DNA of 64,000 bases from Nocardia coubleae NBRC 108252 (GTDB lineage Bacteria > Actinomycetota > Actinomycetes > Mycobacteriales > Mycobacteriaceae): the NCBI RefSeq assembly GCF_001612805.1, contig NZ_BDBD01000025.1, positions 1 through 64,000 of the forward strand, given 5' to 3'. The position numbers and the translations under genes were made by a program. The notes below the pieces were generated by a model. That model saw only the letters and a program-made list of their open reading frames with translations. It made no database searches and had not been told where the DNA came from. The stretch's first letter is position 1. Every line of letters begins with the position of its first letter. Shown one piece after another: positions 15,801 through 26,000 of this stretch.

Positions 15801-17267
15801 ATGATCGATCAGACGACCCGAGAGTCCGAAGCCCCGCACGACTCGGGGGGACTCGGCACCAATCTCGTGTTCCTCGCCCTGGCCGCCGCCGCGTTCGCGC
15901 TCGCCCAGACCGCGATCGTGCCCGGCATCATGATCCTCGGCCACGAACTGCACGCGAGCACGGCAGATGTCGGATGGGTGCTCACCGCCTACCTGATCTC
16001 GGCCGCGATCCTCACCCCGGTCTTCGGCCGCCTCGGTGACATGTACGGCAAGAAGAAGCTGCTCGTCATCGCGCTCGGCCTTTTCGCGCTCGGCAGCGTG
16101 GCCGCGGCGTTGGCACCCTCGATCTGGGTGCTCGTGGCCGCGAGGGTCGTCCAGGGAGCGGGCGGCGGTATCTTTCCGCTGTGCTACGGCATCATCGGCG
16201 ACACATTTCCCGCTGAGAAGCGCGGCGGCGCACTGGGTCTCATCTCGGCGCTGGCCGGGATCGGCGCGGGCGGCGGCTTGCTCATCGGCGGCCTGCTGAT
16301 CGATCACCTGTCCTGGCAGTGGGTCTTCTGGTCGGGCGCCATCATGTCGGCGATCGCGCTGGTCGGCGTGCTGCGGGTGCCGGAGCGGTCGATCCCGACG
16401 CCCACGCGGATCGACTTCGCAGGCATCGCGCTGCTCAGCATCGGCCTCACCATGCCGCTGCTCGCGCTGAGCCGCGGCTCGACGTGGGGCTGGACCGATG
16501 CGCGCACCCTCGCCCTCAACCTCGGCGGCCTGGTGGTCCTGATCGGTTTCGTCGCCTTCGAGACCCGCATCAGCGAACCGCTGATCGACATGCACGTGCT
16601 GCGGCGTCCGACCGTGCTGATCACCAATATCGCCATGCTGCTGTTCGGCGCGGGCATGTTCGCGGTGTTCTCGCTCATCCCCCAGCTCGCCCAGACACCC
16701 GACACCGGCGAGTACGGCTTCGGCATGGACGCCACCGGGTCGGGTCTGCTGATGATCCCCGGTTCGATCGCCATGCTGGCGGCCGCGGTCGTCGCCGGGC
16801 GTCTCGTCGGTCGGGTTCGCGCCGCTGTGCCGCTGGTCCTCGGCGCGCTCACCGCCGCCGCGGGCTTCGCGGCGCTGGCGTTGTCGCACGGCTCCCAGGG
16901 AGCTGTCATCGGGTTCACGGTCGTGACGTTCGTCGGCATCGGCCTCGGGATGGCGGCCATGCCGAATCTGATCATGTCCGCGGTGCCCGCCGAGAAGACC
17001 GCCGAGAGCACCGGCGTCAACGCGCTGATCCGGTCGGTGGGGTCATCGATCGGGTCGCAGGTCGCGGCCACCGTGCTGGCGGGCAGTGTCGTCGCCGGGA
17101 CGGCGCTGCCCGCGGATTCGGGCTTCACCACCGCGTTCTGGCTGGCCGCGGGCGCCATCGCGCTGGCGGCTGTGGTCGCGGTGTTCATCCCGCAGAGCAA
17201 GCCACCGGCCGCCATATCCGTACGCGAAGACCGTGAATCGGACCTCGCCGGCGCCCTCGCCGAGTAA
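15801..17267 (+). CDS. MFS drug-efflux transporter (DHA2, 14-TM type)
   Basis: A 488-residue polytopic inner-membrane protein of the major facilitator superfamily, predicted to have about 14 helices and to use the proton gradient. Motif A appears as GRLGDMYGKKKLL after the second helix, and VGWVLTAYLISAAILTPVFG is typical of DHA2 exporters. A motif-C-like glycine-rich stretch (LAGIGAGGGLLIGGLL) follows in helix 5. GGAGG precedes the ATG by 11 bases. Divergent from the tetR gene with paired operators, so expression is probably inducible. Substrate range is not predictable; export of toxic hydrophobic compounds is the family norm. Confidence 0.92.
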   Translation: MIDQTTRESEAPHDSGGLGTNLVFLALAAAAFALAQTAIVPGIMILGHELHASTADVGWVLTAYLISAAILTPVFGRLGDMYGKKKLLVIALGLFALGSVAAALAPSIWVLVAARVVQGAGGGIFPLCYGIIGDTFPAEKRGGALGLISALAGIGAGGGLLIGGLLIDHLSWQWVFWSGAIMSAIALVGVLRVPERSIPTPTRIDFAGIALLSIGLTMPLLALSRGSTWGWTDARTLALNLGGLVVLIGFVAFETRISEPLIDMHVLRRPTVLITNIAMLLFGAGMFAVFSLIPQLAQTPDTGEYGFGMDATGSGLLMIPGSIAMLAAAVVAGRLVGRVRAAVPLVLGALTAAAGFAALALSHGSQGAVIGFTVVTFVGIGLGMAAMPNLIMSAVPAEKTAESTGVNALIRSVGSSIGSQVAATVLAGSVVAGTALPADSGFTTAFWLAAGAIALAAVVAVFIPQSKPPAAISVREDRESDLAGALAE

Positions 17268-17286
17268 CCGGCAAGGGCGGCGGCGA

Positions 17287-18537
17287 CTAGGCGGCGGCCC
17301 GGTCGATGCGCTGCCCGCGGTCGCGGGTGGCGCGCACGCCCGACATCACCAGCGGCAGCAGCCAGCCCATGGCGAACTGGTCGTAGGCCAGCAGGGCCTG
17401 GTCGAGGCGGTTGTGGACGAAGCCGACCGACAGACCCGAGCGCGGGTCGACCCAGCCGAACGACCCGCCGAGACCGATGTGACCGAAGGCCGTGTGCGCA
17501 CCGGGCGCCGGCATCGAGTGGTAGCCCAGATGCCACATCATCGGCATGTAGAACAGGGCGTGGTCGAGACGGTAGGTCTGCACGCGCCGGATGAGCTTGT
17601 GCGTTTCGGGGCGCAGGAACGGCGACCCGTCGAGGGTGACGCCGTCGGCCAGGCCCGCGTAGAGCTGGGCGAGTCCGGCAGCGGTGGCGACGCCGTTGCC
17701 CGCGGGCATCTCGGTGTCGAGGATCGGCGGGTCCTCACCGTCGAGAATGCCGTTGAGGCCGGTCAGATACAGGCAGCGCGCCGCAGCGCCGAGCGCGCCG
17801 GGGATGCGGAAGCCCACGCGGTTGAGGAAGCCCGCGGCCACCGGGTGCCCGGCCAGGCGCAGGTGGGTGCCCGCGAGGCGGGCGTACTCGGTCGACGAAC
17901 CCGCCACCGGACGGCCCAGGTGGAAGCCCTCGACACCGAGCGGGTCGGTGACCTCGGTGCGGATGAGGTCGCTCATGCTGCGGCCGGTGACCGAGCGCGC
18001 GATACCCGCCAGCAGCCAGCCGTAGGTGAGCGCATGGTAGGTAGGGACGCCGAGCAGCCGGTCGGGCTTGGCCATGGCCAGCCGGTCTTCCATCAGCTCG
18101 TGGTCGAGCAGTTCCTGGGCGCTGTCGGCGATCGGGGACAGCGACGACAGCCCGGAACGGTGGGTGAGCACGTCGGCCACGGTGATCGCGCCCTTGCCGT
18201 GCGCTGCGAAGCGAGGCCAGTACTCGGCGACCGGTGCCTGGTAGTCCAGGAGCCCGCGGTCGGCGAGACGGTGGATGACGGTGGCGGTGACACCCTTGGT
18301 CGCGGAGAAGACGATCGAACCGGTGTTCGCCGACCAGGGCTGATCGCCCGCGCTGCCGGTCCACAGGTGTGCCAGGGGTTCGCCGTGCCGGTAGATCGCG
18401 ATGGCGCCGCCCGCGTCGCGCCGATGTCCGATCAGGGCGGCGAAAGCGCGCACCAGCGGACCGAAACCGGCCGGCGCATAACCGCCCACACCGGTCGGAA
18501 GGGCAGCACTGTCCTGCCCGTAAGCCTCGTTGCTCAT
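17287..18537 (-). CDS. Serine hydrolase, beta-lactamase/EstB family
   Basis: A 416-residue class C beta-lactamase-fold protein. The catalytic SxxK is SATK at residues 78-81, followed by HRSGLSSLSP, and HIGLGGS near the C-terminus replaces the KTG motif, which points to an esterase (EstB or LipL type) rather than an antibiotic-hydrolysing enzyme. No signal peptide is seen, so it is probably cytoplasmic. The ATG lies 6 bases after TACGGT on the minus strand (18544-18549), suggesting a leaderless transcript. treZ lies upstream on the same strand, 76 bases away. Confidence 0.88.
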   Translation of the reverse strand: MSNEAYGQDSAALPTGVGGYAPAGFGPLVRAFAALIGHRRDAGGAIAIYRHGEPLAHLWTGSAGDQPWSANTGSIVFSATKGVTATVIHRLADRGLLDYQAPVAEYWPRFAAHGKGAITVADVLTHRSGLSSLSPIADSAQELLDHELMEDRLAMAKPDRLLGVPTYHALTYGWLLAGIARSVTGRSMSDLIRTEVTDPLGVEGFHLGRPVAGSSTEYARLAGTHLRLAGHPVAAGFLNRVGFRIPGALGAAARCLYLTGLNGILDGEDPPILDTEMPAGNGVATAAGLAQLYAGLADGVTLDGSPFLRPETHKLIRRVQTYRLDHALFYMPMMWHLGYHSMPAPGAHTAFGHIGLGGSFGWVDPRSGLSVGFVHNRLDQALLAYDQFAMGWLLPLVMSGVRATRDRGQRIDRAAA

Positions 18538-18613
18538 TGCTCAACCGTACGACCGTTATGTCGCTTCGGCAACGACCTACCGTGCACCGTGGCCGAGCTG
18601 TGGCCGCCTGAGA

Positions 18614-20365
18614 TCAGTCGGTGACCACGGTCCCCGTACCCTCCCCCTCTTCGAGCACGACGAAACTGTGACCCGAAACAAGAGTTCCCCCTTCGTTTTC
18701 TGTCGCCGGTGCCCACGCCAGCAGCACCCGGCCGTACACCGGGATAACCGCCTCGTCCTCGGACAGGTTGCACACCACCGAGATCCGACCGCGTCGCAGC
18801 ACGAACCAGCGGGCGCTCTCGTCGTAGTCGGCCCAGACCCGTTCCAGCCAGGGATCACCGAACTCCGGCCTCGACTTGCGCAGGGCGAGCAGGGCGCGAT
18901 AGCAGGCCAGTAGCCGGGCGTGCGGTTCACGGCCGCGTTCGGTCCAGTCGAGTTTCGAGCGGGTGAAGGTGGCGGGATCCTGGGGATCGGGGACGTCGTC
19001 GGTGGCCCAGCCGTGTGCGGCGAACTCCGCGCGGCGGCCGTCGGCGGTCGCGGCGCCGATGACTGGGTCGGTGTGGGAGGTGAAGAACTGGAACGGGGTG
19101 CGCGCGCCCCATTCCTCACCCATGAACAGCATCGGCGTGCTCGCGGACAGCAGCACGAGAGCCGCTTTCACCGCCAGCTGGCCGGGGGTGAGGTAGTCGC
19201 TCGGGCGGTCGCCGAGGGCGCGGTTGCCGATCTGGTCGTGGTTGCAGGTGTAGCCGAGCAGGGCGCTGCCGGGGATCAGGTCGCGGCGGATCGGGATGCC
19301 GTGGGTTCGGCCACGGAAGCTGGAATAGGTTGCGGCGTGGAAGAACCCGTGGGTGAGGGTTTGGGCCAGGCAGGCCAGTGAGCCGAAATCGGCGTAGTAG
19401 CCCTGTCTTTCGCCGGAGACGGCGGTGTGCACGGCGTGGTGGAGGTCGTCGTTCCACTGACCGGTGAGGCCGTAGCCACCTGCCGCGCGCGGGGTGATCA
19501 GGCGCGGGTCGTTGAGGTCGCTTTCGGCGATGAGGGTGAGCGGGCGGCCCAGATGCGCTGAGAGCGCGGTGGTTTCGACGACGAGTTCTTCGAGCAGGTG
19601 GGTGGCGGTGTGGTCGACGAGCGCGTGGACGGCGTCGAGACGCAGGGCATCGATGTGGAAGTCGCGCAACCAGCGCAGGGCGTTGTCGATGATGTGGCGG
19701 CGCACGGCATCGGAGCCGGGGCCGTCCAGGTTCACGCTCTGGCCCCAGGTGTTGCGGCCGGTGGTGAGGTAGGGCCCGAAGCGTGGGACGTAATTGCCGG
19801 AGGGGCCGAGATGGTTGTAGACCACGTCGAGGCAGACCGCGAGACCTCGGGCGTGGCAGGCGTCGACGAAACGTTGCAGGCCGTCGGGGCCGCCGTAGGT
19901 TTCCTGCACCGCGTACCAGAGCACACCGTCGTAACCCCAGTTGTGGGTGCCGTCGAAGGCGTTCACCGGCATGAGTTCCACGGTGGTGACGCCGAGTTCG
20001 ACCAGATGGTCGAGGTGTTCGATCGCGGCGTCGAAGGTGCCGTCCGGGGTGAAGGTGCCGATGTGCAGTTCGTAGAACACCGAGCCGGCCAGTTGCCTGC
20101 CGGTCCAGGACTGATCGGTCCAGACGGAGGTGTCGAGGTCGTGGACGGCGGACAGGGCGTGGACGCCGTTGGGCTGACGCGGTGAGCGCGGGTCGGGCAG
20201 CACCGCCGGGTCGTCGTCGATGAGGAAGCCGTACTCCGCGCCCTGGTCGGCGTCGGCCCGCACCGACCACCAGCCGCCGCCGTTGCGGCGCATGGGGCGG
20301 ACCACCCCCTCGAGTTGCAGTCGCATCGCGCTCGCCTCCGGCGCCCACACCCGAAACTGCCTCAT
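18614..20365 (-). CDS. treZ: Malto-oligosyltrehalose trehalohydrolase TreZ
   Basis: GH13 hydrolase that releases free trehalose from maltooligosyl-trehalose made by TreY. The 583-residue protein begins FRVWAPEASAM (CBM48-like) and carries YELHIGTFTPDGTF, LMPVNAFDGTHNWGYDGVLW, DVVYNHLGPSGNY, ALRLDAVHALVD (nucleophile Asp) and LIAESDLNDPRL (acid Glu), matching TreZ closely. ATG 20365 gives the family length; the frame upstream to 20548 is arginine-rich and unlikely. It is on the opposite strand and 9.4 kb from treX-treY, whereas the three are adjacent in M. tuberculosis. Confidence 0.95.
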   Translation of the reverse strand: MRQFRVWAPEASAMRLQLEGVVRPMRRNGGGWWSVRADADQGAEYGFLIDDDPAVLPDPRSPRQPNGVHALSAVHDLDTSVWTDQSWTGRQLAGSVFYELHIGTFTPDGTFDAAIEHLDHLVELGVTTVELMPVNAFDGTHNWGYDGVLWYAVQETYGGPDGLQRFVDACHARGLAVCLDVVYNHLGPSGNYVPRFGPYLTTGRNTWGQSVNLDGPGSDAVRRHIIDNALRWLRDFHIDALRLDAVHALVDHTATHLLEELVVETTALSAHLGRPLTLIAESDLNDPRLITPRAAGGYGLTGQWNDDLHHAVHTAVSGERQGYYADFGSLACLAQTLTHGFFHAATYSSFRGRTHGIPIRRDLIPGSALLGYTCNHDQIGNRALGDRPSDYLTPGQLAVKAALVLLSASTPMLFMGEEWGARTPFQFFTSHTDPVIGAATADGRRAEFAAHGWATDDVPDPQDPATFTRSKLDWTERGREPHARLLACYRALLALRKSRPEFGDPWLERVWADYDESARWFVLRRGRISVVCNLSEDEAVIPVYGRVLLAWAPATENEGGTLVSGHSFVVLEEGEGTGTVVTD

Positions 20366-20596
20366 GGAGTCAGCATCGCACGGCACGCGGCGGCACGCCC
20401 GGGCAACGATTGCTGATCGGTCGCGATGCCCAGCGTCGGCTTCGGCGCACCCGGCGAGTCGGATCAGAGTCGCCGCTGCGGTCGGGGCGACCACGTCGTT
20501 GTGGCCTCGGGGGGTAGCGGCATCCCGTTCGTGCCGGCCGCCGCGCAACTCGGCAAGAAATGCCTGCGCGGGGCGCCATGAATCCTGGGTAGTCGG

Positions 20597-22567
20597 TCAG
20601 CGCGGGAAGGCGGCGACGCCGACCGGTCCCACCCCCACACACAGCGACTGTTCAGGCTCGAGCGGCCTGACCCGCAGGGCGTCGCCGCCGCCGAGCAGCC
20701 GGACGTACACCGTGTTCAGGCCCTGTCGCACGTCGGCGACGGTTTCGGTGTCGCCTTCGAAGGACACCGCGATCCGGCCGTCACGGTCGGCGAAATAGTT
20801 GATCTGGGCGGTCCAGTCGCGGATCTGCATGGGGCCGTCCAAAGGGATCGACGTACTTCCGCGCACTCGGTGGCCGCATTGTGGTTCCGGCCCGGGGGTG
20901 ATGGCGCGGTTCCACCAGACGTGCGCGTCGACGATCTCGCCGGTGTCGGTGATCATCCGCAGCCTCGGGGTGGCTGCGGCGAAGGTAGTCGGCGTCGCGA
21001 TCGGAGCGAGCACGTGGTCGGTCATGTTCTGGGGGAAAGCCAACGGGTTCAAGACATTCCAGGGGACTTCTTGCGGCAGCAGCGGGGCGTCCGCCGCCGC
21101 GGGGAGGGTGGCGCGCACGCCGGTGATATAGGTGCGCGCCGGGCTCGGTTCCCACGATCGGGTGAAGGTGATCGTGGAGATGACGCTGCTCAGCAGGAAT
21201 AGGACGGCAGGTATCGCGAAAAGCGTCGAGGTGGGCAGGTCTCTCGGGATGCGCGATGTCGGGCCGGTTCGCAGGCGTTCGCTCGGCTGGGATCCTCCGA
21301 TCGAGCCGGTCCTGCACCGGAAACGGCTGCGCGGCAACATGCCTGCGGTGCGTGGGCGAGCGTCCGACGTGTCGGACCCGCGACGGTCGGGTGACGAACC
21401 TTCCCGCGCGGCAGCGGAACGCCGTGCCTGCAGAATCAGCGCAAGGCCGATTGTGGCGATCACGGCGAAGTCGGCGAAGTAGCGCATGGACTGGAGCAGC
21501 AGGGCGGCGGTGCCGGGCCCGTCGCGCAGCACAATCACCGGGGCTATGGTCGCGATGGCGTAGGCCGCAGCGCACAACCAGACCGCAGTCACCCGCGCCC
21601 GGGAGCGAATTGTCCACGCCGCCAACGGGATCAGCAGTAGCCAGCAGATGAGTACGGCCAGGCCTGGTGGGTCGGCCCAGGGCGTGGCCGGTTGCCACCG
21701 CTCCCATCGCCATGGACCACCGAACAAGGCGGGGACCAGTCCGTCCGACAGCGCCCGGCTGAGCAGCGCGCCGGGATCTTCGGGCCCGGTCAGCCCGCGC
21801 GGGCGCTGGATGACCAGCAGGAACACAGCGGCCCAGGCGAGCAGAACGGCACCGCCCGCCACCCAGAGCGCTCCCCCGCGACGAACCGCATCGCGCCACG
21901 GTCGCCCCGCGACATGCGCCGACAACGCGACCACCACGCACGCCACCGGAAGCACGACGACCGACTTCTCGAACGACAGCAAGGCCACGGCGAAGACGAA
22001 GGCACCCGATACCGCGTACCGGCGCCTACCCGTCCGCGCGAGCATGACGGCATCCGCGCTCACCCAGGCCAGCGCGATCTGCAACGGCAAGGCGTTCACC
22101 GCCGCCGCCCACCAGGCGAACGCGGGCACGGTCAAGGGCACGAACAGGTAGAACAGCAGCGGACCGAGCAGCCGCGCCCGCCACCCCATCAGCACGACGA
22201 GCAGCCGTAGCACCGCGAGCGAGGCGAGCAGTTGCAACCCGACGAGCACCGCCGCCGCAACGGGCCAGCTCAGCGGCGCCGCCTTCGTCACCAGCCAGGT
22301 CAACGCGATCGCCAACGGCATCACGTGCCCGTCGTGGCTGGTCAGCAGCAACTCCGCCGACCACAGGGGGTATCTGCTCACCTGTCCGATAAGGATGAAA
22401 TCGTCCCAGTAAAAGAACCCGGAGAACGCCACCCAGCCCCGCAGAACCAGCTGGGCGATGATCAACGCGGCGGCCACGCCGACCACCGCACGTGCAGGCA
22501 ACCGTGACCACATCTGTCGAGCGGACGATGCGGTCGACAGGGGCGAGTCGAGCAGCGTCACAGACAT
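20597..22567 (-). CDS. Polytopic membrane protein, putative GT-C glycosyltransferase
   Basis: A 656-residue protein with about 10-11 predicted membrane helices in its first two thirds and a roughly 200-residue extracytoplasmic C-terminal domain. The first outside loop has FYWDDFILIG, where an Asp pair after the first helix is the usual catalytic site of GT-C transferases using polyprenyl-phosphate sugars. ATG 22567 is preceded by AGAGG. A basic hydrophilic stretch (about residues 380-440) separates the helix bundle from the last helix. A role in envelope polysaccharide synthesis is likely but unproven; the exact family is not recognised. Confidence 0.75.
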   Translation of the reverse strand: MSVTLLDSPLSTASSARQMWSRLPARAVVGVAAALIIAQLVLRGWVAFSGFFYWDDFILIGQVSRYPLWSAELLLTSHDGHVMPLAIALTWLVTKAAPLSWPVAAAVLVGLQLLASLAVLRLLVVLMGWRARLLGPLLFYLFVPLTVPAFAWWAAAVNALPLQIALAWVSADAVMLARTGRRRYAVSGAFVFAVALLSFEKSVVVLPVACVVVALSAHVAGRPWRDAVRRGGALWVAGGAVLLAWAAVFLLVIQRPRGLTGPEDPGALLSRALSDGLVPALFGGPWRWERWQPATPWADPPGLAVLICWLLLIPLAAWTIRSRARVTAVWLCAAAYAIATIAPVIVLRDGPGTAALLLQSMRYFADFAVIATIGLALILQARRSAAAREGSSPDRRGSDTSDARPRTAGMLPRSRFRCRTGSIGGSQPSERLRTGPTSRIPRDLPTSTLFAIPAVLFLLSSVISTITFTRSWEPSPARTYITGVRATLPAAADAPLLPQEVPWNVLNPLAFPQNMTDHVLAPIATPTTFAAATPRLRMITDTGEIVDAHVWWNRAITPGPEPQCGHRVRGSTSIPLDGPMQIRDWTAQINYFADRDGRIAVSFEGDTETVADVRQGLNTVYVRLLGGGDALRVRPLEPEQSLCVGVGPVGVAAFPR

Positions 22568-22936
22568 CACGCCTCTCGACGCTAGCTCGTCCGCCCCTGT
22601 CCGGCCATCACCCCGCCGGGGCCTGGGTGTCGGCACCAACTAGCGTCCGGAAGTTCGGTAGGTCTCCTGATCGGGCGATCAGCCGTCCTCTCAGAGGTAC
22701 CGCGCACCGCGGTGAAGTGGAGCGGTTGGTCTTCATGGAGCATGTGGACCGCGTCGAGGAACTGCACTACCGCATCCGTTATGGCTGTGAGGTCGAAATC
22801 GAAGCCGGGAGCGCATGATCGACGGGTCGGCCTGTGCGGGCCCGGGCGCCGACTGCCATATCGCCGCCGCGAGCAATACACCGACAGCTCTGCTCCACCG
22901 CATTCGCGTAGTCCTTCGCCATGACCCGGTGGGGCC
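22568..22936. other. Intergenic region with no certain gene
   Basis: About 370 bases between the GT-C gene start and the dnaE1 terminator. Around 22705-22818 both strands are open, and the translated text (for example LHYRIRYGCEVEIEAG on plus, or FDLTAITDAVVQFLDAVHML on minus) looks protein-like. Neither frame has a convincing start or a recognised family. It may be a remnant of a small gene. The part next to 22567 should contain the GT-C promoter. Confidence 0.4.
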
Positions 22937-22956
22937 TCTCGTCTCCTCAGACGAGA
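22937..22956 (-). terminator. Hairpin downstream of dnaE1
   Basis: TCTCGTCT and AGACGAGA form a perfect 8-bp stem around a CCTC loop, 48 bases past the dnaE1 stop. No T-run follows, as is frequent in high-GC actinobacteria. Confidence 0.65.
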
Positions 22957-23003
22957 CGACGACGGCGAACGTGACGGCTTATGCGGCGGATCACATCATC
23001 GGC

Positions 23004-26000
23004 TCAGCCCAGGCAGCCCGGGCCGAGCAGTGCCTTCAGGTCGCCCATCAGTGCCGAGGACGGCGATACCCGCCAGGCGTCGTCGAGCTTGAGCAGGGTG
23101 GTCTTCTCTCTGGCGCCGACGTGGCGGATGTGCACGTCGGAGGTGCCGGGATGGCGGGAGAGGACCTTCTTGAGTTCCTTGACCTTCTCCGGCGTGCACA
23201 TGCGGGTGGTCATCACCACCGACACCGGCTTGGCCACGCCGATTGCCGAAAGGTCTGGCACCACAAGGTCGTTGGCGATCAGGGAGATGCGGTCGTCGCG
23301 GACCGAGACGCGGGCCTTCACCAGCACCACGGCGTCCTCGACCACATCCATGCCGTACACCGAGTAGGACTGCGGGAAGAACAGCACTTCCACGCCACCG
23401 GTGAGGTCCTCGAGCTGGGCCGATGCCCAGGCCAGGCCGTTCTTGTTGATGCGGCGGTTCACCGAGGCGAGGATGCCGCCGATGGTCACTTGGGCCCCGT
23501 CCTTGACGTCGCCTTCCAGGATGGCCGGGATGGGGGTGTCCACCTGAGCGGCGAGGACGTGTTCGACACCGTTGAGCGGGTGGCCCGACACGTACAGGCC
23601 GAGCATCTCCCGCTCCAGGGCCAGTTTGTGTTTGGTTTCCCATTCGTCGTCGGGCACCTTCACGTTGAACACCGACGCCATCGACTCGTCGGCGTCGTCC
23701 ATGCCGCCGAAGAGGTCGAACTGGCCGATGGCCTCGGCCTTCTTGGTCGACATCACCGCGTCGATCGCATCGGAATGCACCAGCATCAGACCCTTGCGCG
23801 GATGCCCGAGCGAGTCGAAAGCGCCTGCCTTGATGAGGGATTCGGTGACCTTCTTGGAGCAGGCCGTGGCGTCGATCTTGTTCAGGTAGTCGGAGAAGTC
23901 GGTGAACTTCGACTTCTCCTTGCGGGCGGCGATGATCGAGGACACCACGTTGGCGCCGACATTGCGCACCGCGCCGAGACCGAAGCGGATGTCCTTGCCC
24001 ACCGAGGCGAAGTTCTGCTCCGACTCGTTCACATCGGGCGGCAGCACCGTGATGCCCATCTTGCGGCAGTCCGACAGGTAGACCGCAGCCTTGTCCTTGT
24101 CGTCACCGACGGAGGTGAGCAGACCGGCCATGTACTCGGCCGGATAGTTCGCCTTCAGGTAGGCCGTCCAGAAGGAGACGAGGCCGTACCCGGCGGCGTG
24201 CGACTTGTTGAACGCGTAACCGGCGAACGGGAGGATCGTGTCCCACAGCGCCTTGATGGCCGGTTCGGAGAAGTCGTTGGCGAGCATGCCCTCGCGGAAG
24301 CCGGCATAGGCCTCTTCCAGCACCGACAGCTTCTTCTTACCCATGGCGCGGCGCAGGATGTCGGCTTGACCGAGCGAGTACCCGGCCACCTTCTGCGCGA
24401 TCTGCATGATCTGTTCCTGATAGACGATCAGGCCGAAGGTGTCGGCCAGGATGTCTTTCAGTGGCTCTTCGAGCTCGGGGTGGATCGGTTTGACTTCTTG
24501 CCGCCCGTTCTTGCGGTCGGCGTAGTCGTTGTGGGCGTTCATGCCCATCGGGCCGGGACGGTAGAGCGCGAGCACCGCGACGATGTCGCCGAAGCCGGTG
24601 GGCTGCATGCGGCGCAGCAGGTCGCGCATGGCACCGCCGTCGAGCTGGAACACGCCGAGAGTGTCGCCGCGGGCGAGCAATTCGTAGGTGGCCGGGTCGT
24701 CGAGCGGCAGGTTGTCCATGTCGAGATCGATGCCGCGGTTGGCCTTGATGTTCTCCAGGGCGTCACCGATGACGGTGAGGTTGCGCAGGCCCAGGAAGTC
24801 CATCTTCAGCAGGCCGATGGCCTCGCACGACGGGTAGTCCCAACCGGTGATGATCGCGCCGTCCTGGGCGCGTTTCCACACCGGGATGGCGTCGGTGAGC
24901 GGCTCCGAGGACATGATGACCGCGCAGGCGTGCACGCCCGCGTTGCGGATCAGTCCTTCCAGACCCTTCGCGGTCTCGTAGATCTTGGCGACATCGGGGT
25001 TGGTGCTGATGAGTTCGCGGACCTCGGCGGCTTCCTTGTACCGCTCGTGGTCGGGATCGGTGATGCCGGCGACCGAGATGTCCTTGGCCATGATCGGCGG
25101 CGGCAGCGCCTTGGAGATCTGGTCGGCGATGGCGAAACCGGGCTGGCCGAACAGGACTCGCGCGGAGTCCTTGATCGCGGCCTTGGTCTTGATGGTGCCG
25201 AACGTGATCACCTGGGCCACCCGGTCGCTGCCCCACTTCTCGGTGGCGTAGCGGACCATCTCACCGCGGCGGCGATCGTCGAAGTCGATATCGATATCGG
25301 GCATCGACACGCGCTCGGGGTTGAGGAATCGCTCGAACAGCAGACCGTGCGGGATGGGGTCGATATTGGTGATGCCCATCGCGTAGGCGACCAGCGAACC
25401 GGCGGCCGAACCACGGCCGGGGCCGACGCGGATACCGACTTCGAGTGCGTGCTTGATGAGGTCACCGACGACGAGGAAGTAGGCGGGGAACCCCATGTCG
25501 CAGATGACTTTGAGCTCGAAGTCGGCGCGGTCGAGGTATTCGCGTGACGGACCGTCGGGGAAGCGGCGATCCAGGCCTTCGAGGACTTCCTTGCGCAGCC
25601 AGCTGGCCTGGGTGTGGCCTTCGGGGACCGGGAAGATCGGCATCCGGTCGCGGTGTTCCCACACCTCGTCGTAGGGCTGGACTCGTTCGCCGATGAGTTC
25701 GGTGTTGTCACACGCGCCGGGGACTTCGGCGTCCCAGATCGCACGCATCTCTTCGGCGGACTTCAGGTAGTAGCCGTCACCGTCGAATTTGAAGCGGGTC
25801 GGGTCCGAGAGCGTCTTGCCGGTCTGGATGCACAGCAGCGCTTCGTGATTGGTCGACTGATCCTTGGTGACGTAATGACAGTCGTTGGTGGCCAGCGGGG
25901 GGATATCGAGCTGCTTGCTCACCATGAGCAGGCCCTCGCGCACACGGCGCTCGATCGACAGACCGTGGTCCATCACCTCGAGGAAGAAGTTCTCCTTACC

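Noticed and set aside
22815..25547. A 910-codon open frame on the plus strand
   Set aside because: It is antisense to dnaE1; its His/Val/Arg-rich translation is the usual shadow of a high-GC gene on the other strand.
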